Below, in pieces: positions 5,068 to 6,747 of a stretch of 6,747 nucleotides of DNA. The stretch is from CBIFWW01 sp966186435 (GTDB lineage Bacteria > Pseudomonadota > Gammaproteobacteria > Enterobacterales > Enterobacteriaceae). Position 1 is the stretch's first letter. The number at the start of each line of letters is the position of its first letter. The position numbers and the translations under genes were made by a program. The notes below the pieces were generated by a model. That model ran no database searches, was not told the origin of the DNA, and saw only the letters and a program-made list of their open reading frames with translations. Location of the stretch: the NCBI GenBank assembly GCA_966186435.1, contig CBIFWW010000167.1:1-6747 (forward strand). The letters run 5' to 3'.

Positions 5068-6516
5068 TCAGGCGGTAGCGGTTGAGGTGGCGCTAGCGGT
5101 GGATGTGGCGGCGGTATATATCGATTTACGGTACAGACCATAAATAATGCCGCCGACAATACCGCCGCACAGTATCGAGACGATCCATAGTGCGCCGTGG
5201 GTCGCCAGAGGGAGGATGATTAGCCCGCCGTGCGGTGCCGGTACCGCCACCTTGAACCAGTAAGTCAGCGTGGCGCCAATAGATGAAGCCAGCATCAGGA
5301 TGGGGATGACGCGCAAAGGATCTTTAGCGGCAAACGGAATGGCGCCTTCGGCTATGAAGGTGGCGCTGAGGATAAAGTTCACCGTTCCCGCAGCCCGCTC
5401 TTCTTTTTCGAAGTACTTCCTGAACAGCACGGTGGCGATAGCAATCACCAGTGGAGGCACCATACTGGCGGTCATTACGCCTGCCATAAATAGGGCATTA
5501 CCCTGTTCGGCCAGCAGTACAGTACCCGTCACATAGGCCGCTTTGTTCACCGGGCCACCTAAGTCGAAGGCGCTCATACAGCCCACCACAATACCCAAAA
5601 TAAGCGGGTTGGCATGCTCAAGACTGGCGACCCAATTCATCATGCCTTTGTTGACCAGCGCGATGGATTCACCTGCGTGGATCATACCTAGCCCTACCAC
5701 CAATACACCCACCAGTGGCATCAGGAAGATGGATTTAAAACCTTCGAGGGATCGTGGGAATGAACGGGTGGCATGCAGTAGCCACTTCATAAAGTAGCCA
5801 GCAAAGAACCCGGCGATAATCCCACCAAGGAAGCCTGCGCCCACGTCTGCGGCAATCAACCCGCCGACAAACCCAGCCACAAATCCTGGCCGGTTAGAAA
5901 TGGAATAGGCAATAAACGCGGTGAAAACCGGCACCATCAGCGAGAACGCTAGCTTGCCCAGTGTGAACAGACTGGCGGCAAAGGCATTGTATTGGTCGCT
6001 TTTTGGATCAAACGAATAGATGCCCCAGAAAAATGAAACCGCAATCAACACGCCGCCGGCCACCACAAAGGGCAACATGTTCGACACGCCGTTCATCAGC
6101 GATTTATAAAACTGCCGCCCCAGGCTTTCACTCTCAACACTGGCTTTTACGGTAGCGTTATCCGTGGCAGTGCCGGTCTGGTGGTGTTGATAAATTTCCT
6201 CATTGCCTGCCAGGGCACGCTCAACCAACATGTTGGCTTTTTTTACGCCGTGCCCCACAGAGGCGCGAATCATCGGTTTACCGTGAAAGCGCGCCATTTC
6301 TACCGCTTTATCGGAGGCGATAATCACCATATCCGCGCGGGCAATCTCCTCTTCGGTAAGGGCGTTCTCTATCCCTGCCGCGCCATTCGTTTCAACGCGG
6401 ATAGTGGCTCCTGCCTGGCTCGCCGCCTTTTTGAGTGCGGCTTCTGCCATAAACGTGTGGGCTATTCCCGTAGGGCAACCCGTGACTGCAACAAAAAATT
6501 TATCCTTACCTGGCAT
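5068..6516 (-). CDS. PTS fructose-family permease, EIIBC component
   Basis: A 482-residue inner-membrane sugar permease of the PTS fructose/mannitol superfamily. The N-terminal EIIB domain (about 5-105) has VAVTGCPTGIAHTFMA (9-24) with phosphocysteine C14. A hydrophilic linker (about 108-130) leads to the EIIC membrane domain (about 134-463) with family motifs DLGGPVNK (318-325), EGAIPFAAKDP (390-400) and PAPHGG (426-431) and several long hydrophobic segments. It transports and phosphorylates one sugar or polyol; specificity cannot be read from sequence. No EIIA domain is present, so phosphate must come from a separate EIIA. The frame is open to 6594, but the ATG at 6516 gives the normal EIIB N-terminus and has AGGGAG upstream (10-base gap), while 6594 lies only about six bases from the predicted transcription start. 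The C-terminus ends in an unusual Ala/Ser/Thr-only tail (about 468-482). It is the first gene of the operon. Confidence 0.93.
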   Translation of the reverse strand: MPGKDKFFVAVTGCPTGIAHTFMAEAALKKAASQAGATIRVETNGAAGIENALTEEEIARADMVIIASDKAVEMARFHGKPMIRASVGHGVKKANMLVERALAGNEEIYQHHQTGTATDNATVKASVESESLGRQFYKSLMNGVSNMLPFVVAGGVLIAVSFFWGIYSFDPKSDQYNAFAASLFTLGKLAFSLMVPVFTAFIAYSISNRPGFVAGFVGGLIAADVGAGFLGGIIAGFFAGYFMKWLLHATRSFPRSLEGFKSIFLMPLVGVLVVGLGMIHAGESIALVNKGMMNWVASLEHANPLILGIVVGCMSAFDLGGPVNKAAYVTGTVLLAEQGNALFMAGVMTASMVPPLVIAIATVLFRKYFEKEERAAGTVNFILSATFIAEGAIPFAAKDPLRVIPILMLASSIGATLTYWFKVAVPAPHGGLIILPLATHGALWIVSILCGGIVGGIIYGLYRKSIYTAATSTASATSTATA

Positions 6517-6606
6517 GATTATTTTGCTCCCTGATAGGGTGAGTACAGTCGGCTGCGCTATGGGGTGGTGTAAAAAGTGAACACAACCGGTCATTTCTTG
6601 TTGTTA

Positions 6607-6634
6607 TTTATCGTTTGATGTCGTTTGCAGTCAA
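6607..6634 (-). promoter_or_regulatory. Sigma70-like promoter of the PTS operon
   Basis: On the minus strand, TTGACT (6634-6629; five of six to TTGACA) and GATAAA (6612-6607; four of six to TATAAT) are 16 bases apart. Transcription would begin near 6600, giving a leader of about 84 bases before the ATG at 6516. The surrounding region is strongly A-rich on this strand, which suits promoter melting. Confidence 0.55.
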
Positions 6635-6651
6635 TTTGTTTTGTTTTCGAT

Positions 6652-6667
6652 TGTGATGTGTATCTTG
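6652..6667. promoter_or_regulatory. Possible CRP site, centred near -60
   Basis: The plus strand reads TGTGA-TGTGTA-TCTTG, seven of the ten core positions of the CRP consensus TGTGA-N6-TCACA, with one perfect half. Its centre is about 60 bases upstream of the predicted transcription start, close to the -61.5 class I position. Catabolite control of a PTS operon is expected, but the second half is poor. Confidence 0.3.
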
Positions 6668-6682
6668 TTTATCGGTTGCTGT

Positions 6683-6698
6683 TGTTTTATTGGTCACA
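6683..6698. promoter_or_regulatory. Possible CRP site, centred near -90
   Basis: The plus strand reads TGTTT-TATTGG-TCACA, eight of the ten core positions of the CRP consensus, with a perfect right half. Its centre is about 90 bases upstream of the predicted start and about 31 bases (three helical turns) from the other candidate site, so both would lie on the same DNA face. Confidence 0.35.
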
Positions 6699-6718
6699 GA
6701 ATTGAATTCAAATCAGAT

Positions 6719-6745
6719 TTTGGCGCTCCCCAGGTGAGCGCCAAA
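6719..6745. terminator. GC-rich hairpin at the right edge, terminator or operator
   Basis: A perfect 10-bp inverted repeat (6719-6728 with 6736-6745) with a seven-base loop sits at the window edge, upstream of the sugar operon promoter. On the minus strand no U run follows the stem; on the plus strand the sequence stops two bases after it, so a T tract there cannot be checked. It most likely ends a gene lying beyond the window, and it marks the left neighbour as separate from the operon. Confidence 0.45.
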
Positions 6746-6747
6746 TC

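Noticed and set aside
6517..6594. N-terminal extension of EIIBC to an ATG at 6594
   Set aside because: The extra 26 residues are unlike EIIB N-termini, the ribosome site is poor, and the predicted transcript starts only about six bases upstream. The ATG at 6516 is preferred.
4015..6594. Plus-strand open frames opposite deoC, HPr and EIIBC
   Set aside because: They are antisense shadows without domain signatures or ribosome sites and lie wholly within well-supported minus-strand genes.

Overview
The window looks like chromosomal DNA of a gammaproteobacterium, most likely of the Enterobacterales. The signs are intermediate GC content, enterobacterial-style Shine-Dalgarno sites, FimZ-like and AIDA-type autotransporter relics, and a PTS sugar operon. 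I cannot name a genus from the sequence alone. Five genes are intact, one on the plus strand and the rest on the minus strand as listed below, and three short decayed gene remnants lie between them, so this is an accessory region with turnover.

Left part (1-1320): a broken FimZ/LuxR-family response-regulator receiver domain (about 20-240, + strand) is followed by an intact PhzF-family isomerase/epimerase-like gene (437-1264, + strand). Downstream lies a probable remnant of a LysR-type regulator C-terminus on the minus strand (about 1313-1460).

Middle part (1495-2906): a family II (DHH, manganese-dependent) inorganic pyrophosphatase gene, ppaC, lies on the minus strand. It has a strong intrinsic terminator (1495-1523) and a good promoter (2645-2673). 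Its leader contains a recognisable fluoride (crcB-motif) riboswitch aptamer (2571-2626) followed by a hairpin that overlaps the aptamer pseudoknot. Fluoride poisons pyrophosphatases, so the logic is that fluoride sensing switches on a spare pyrophosphatase. The reading frame stays open upstream through the riboswitch, so an automatic start call would add about 40 false residues; the GTG at 2487 is the likely start. Upstream of the ppaC promoter is a fragment of an autotransporter beta-barrel domain (+ strand, 2718-2873).

Right part (2879-6747): a four-gene minus-strand operon, transcribed from the right edge leftwards: a fructose-family PTS permease EIIBC, a stand-alone HPr-like phosphocarrier, a DeoC-family aldolase, and a Gfo/Idh/MocA-family NAD(P)-dependent oxidoreductase. 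A sigma70-like promoter (6607-6634), two imperfect CRP-like sites at about -60 and -90, and an upstream hairpin precede the operon. A perfect 10-bp hairpin separates deoC from the dehydrogenase gene, and another hairpin follows the last gene. Together the genes suggest PTS uptake and phosphorylation of a sugar or polyol, then oxidation and aldol cleavage. The substrate is not identifiable here, no EIIA domain is visible, and the combination may be an undescribed catabolic pathway.
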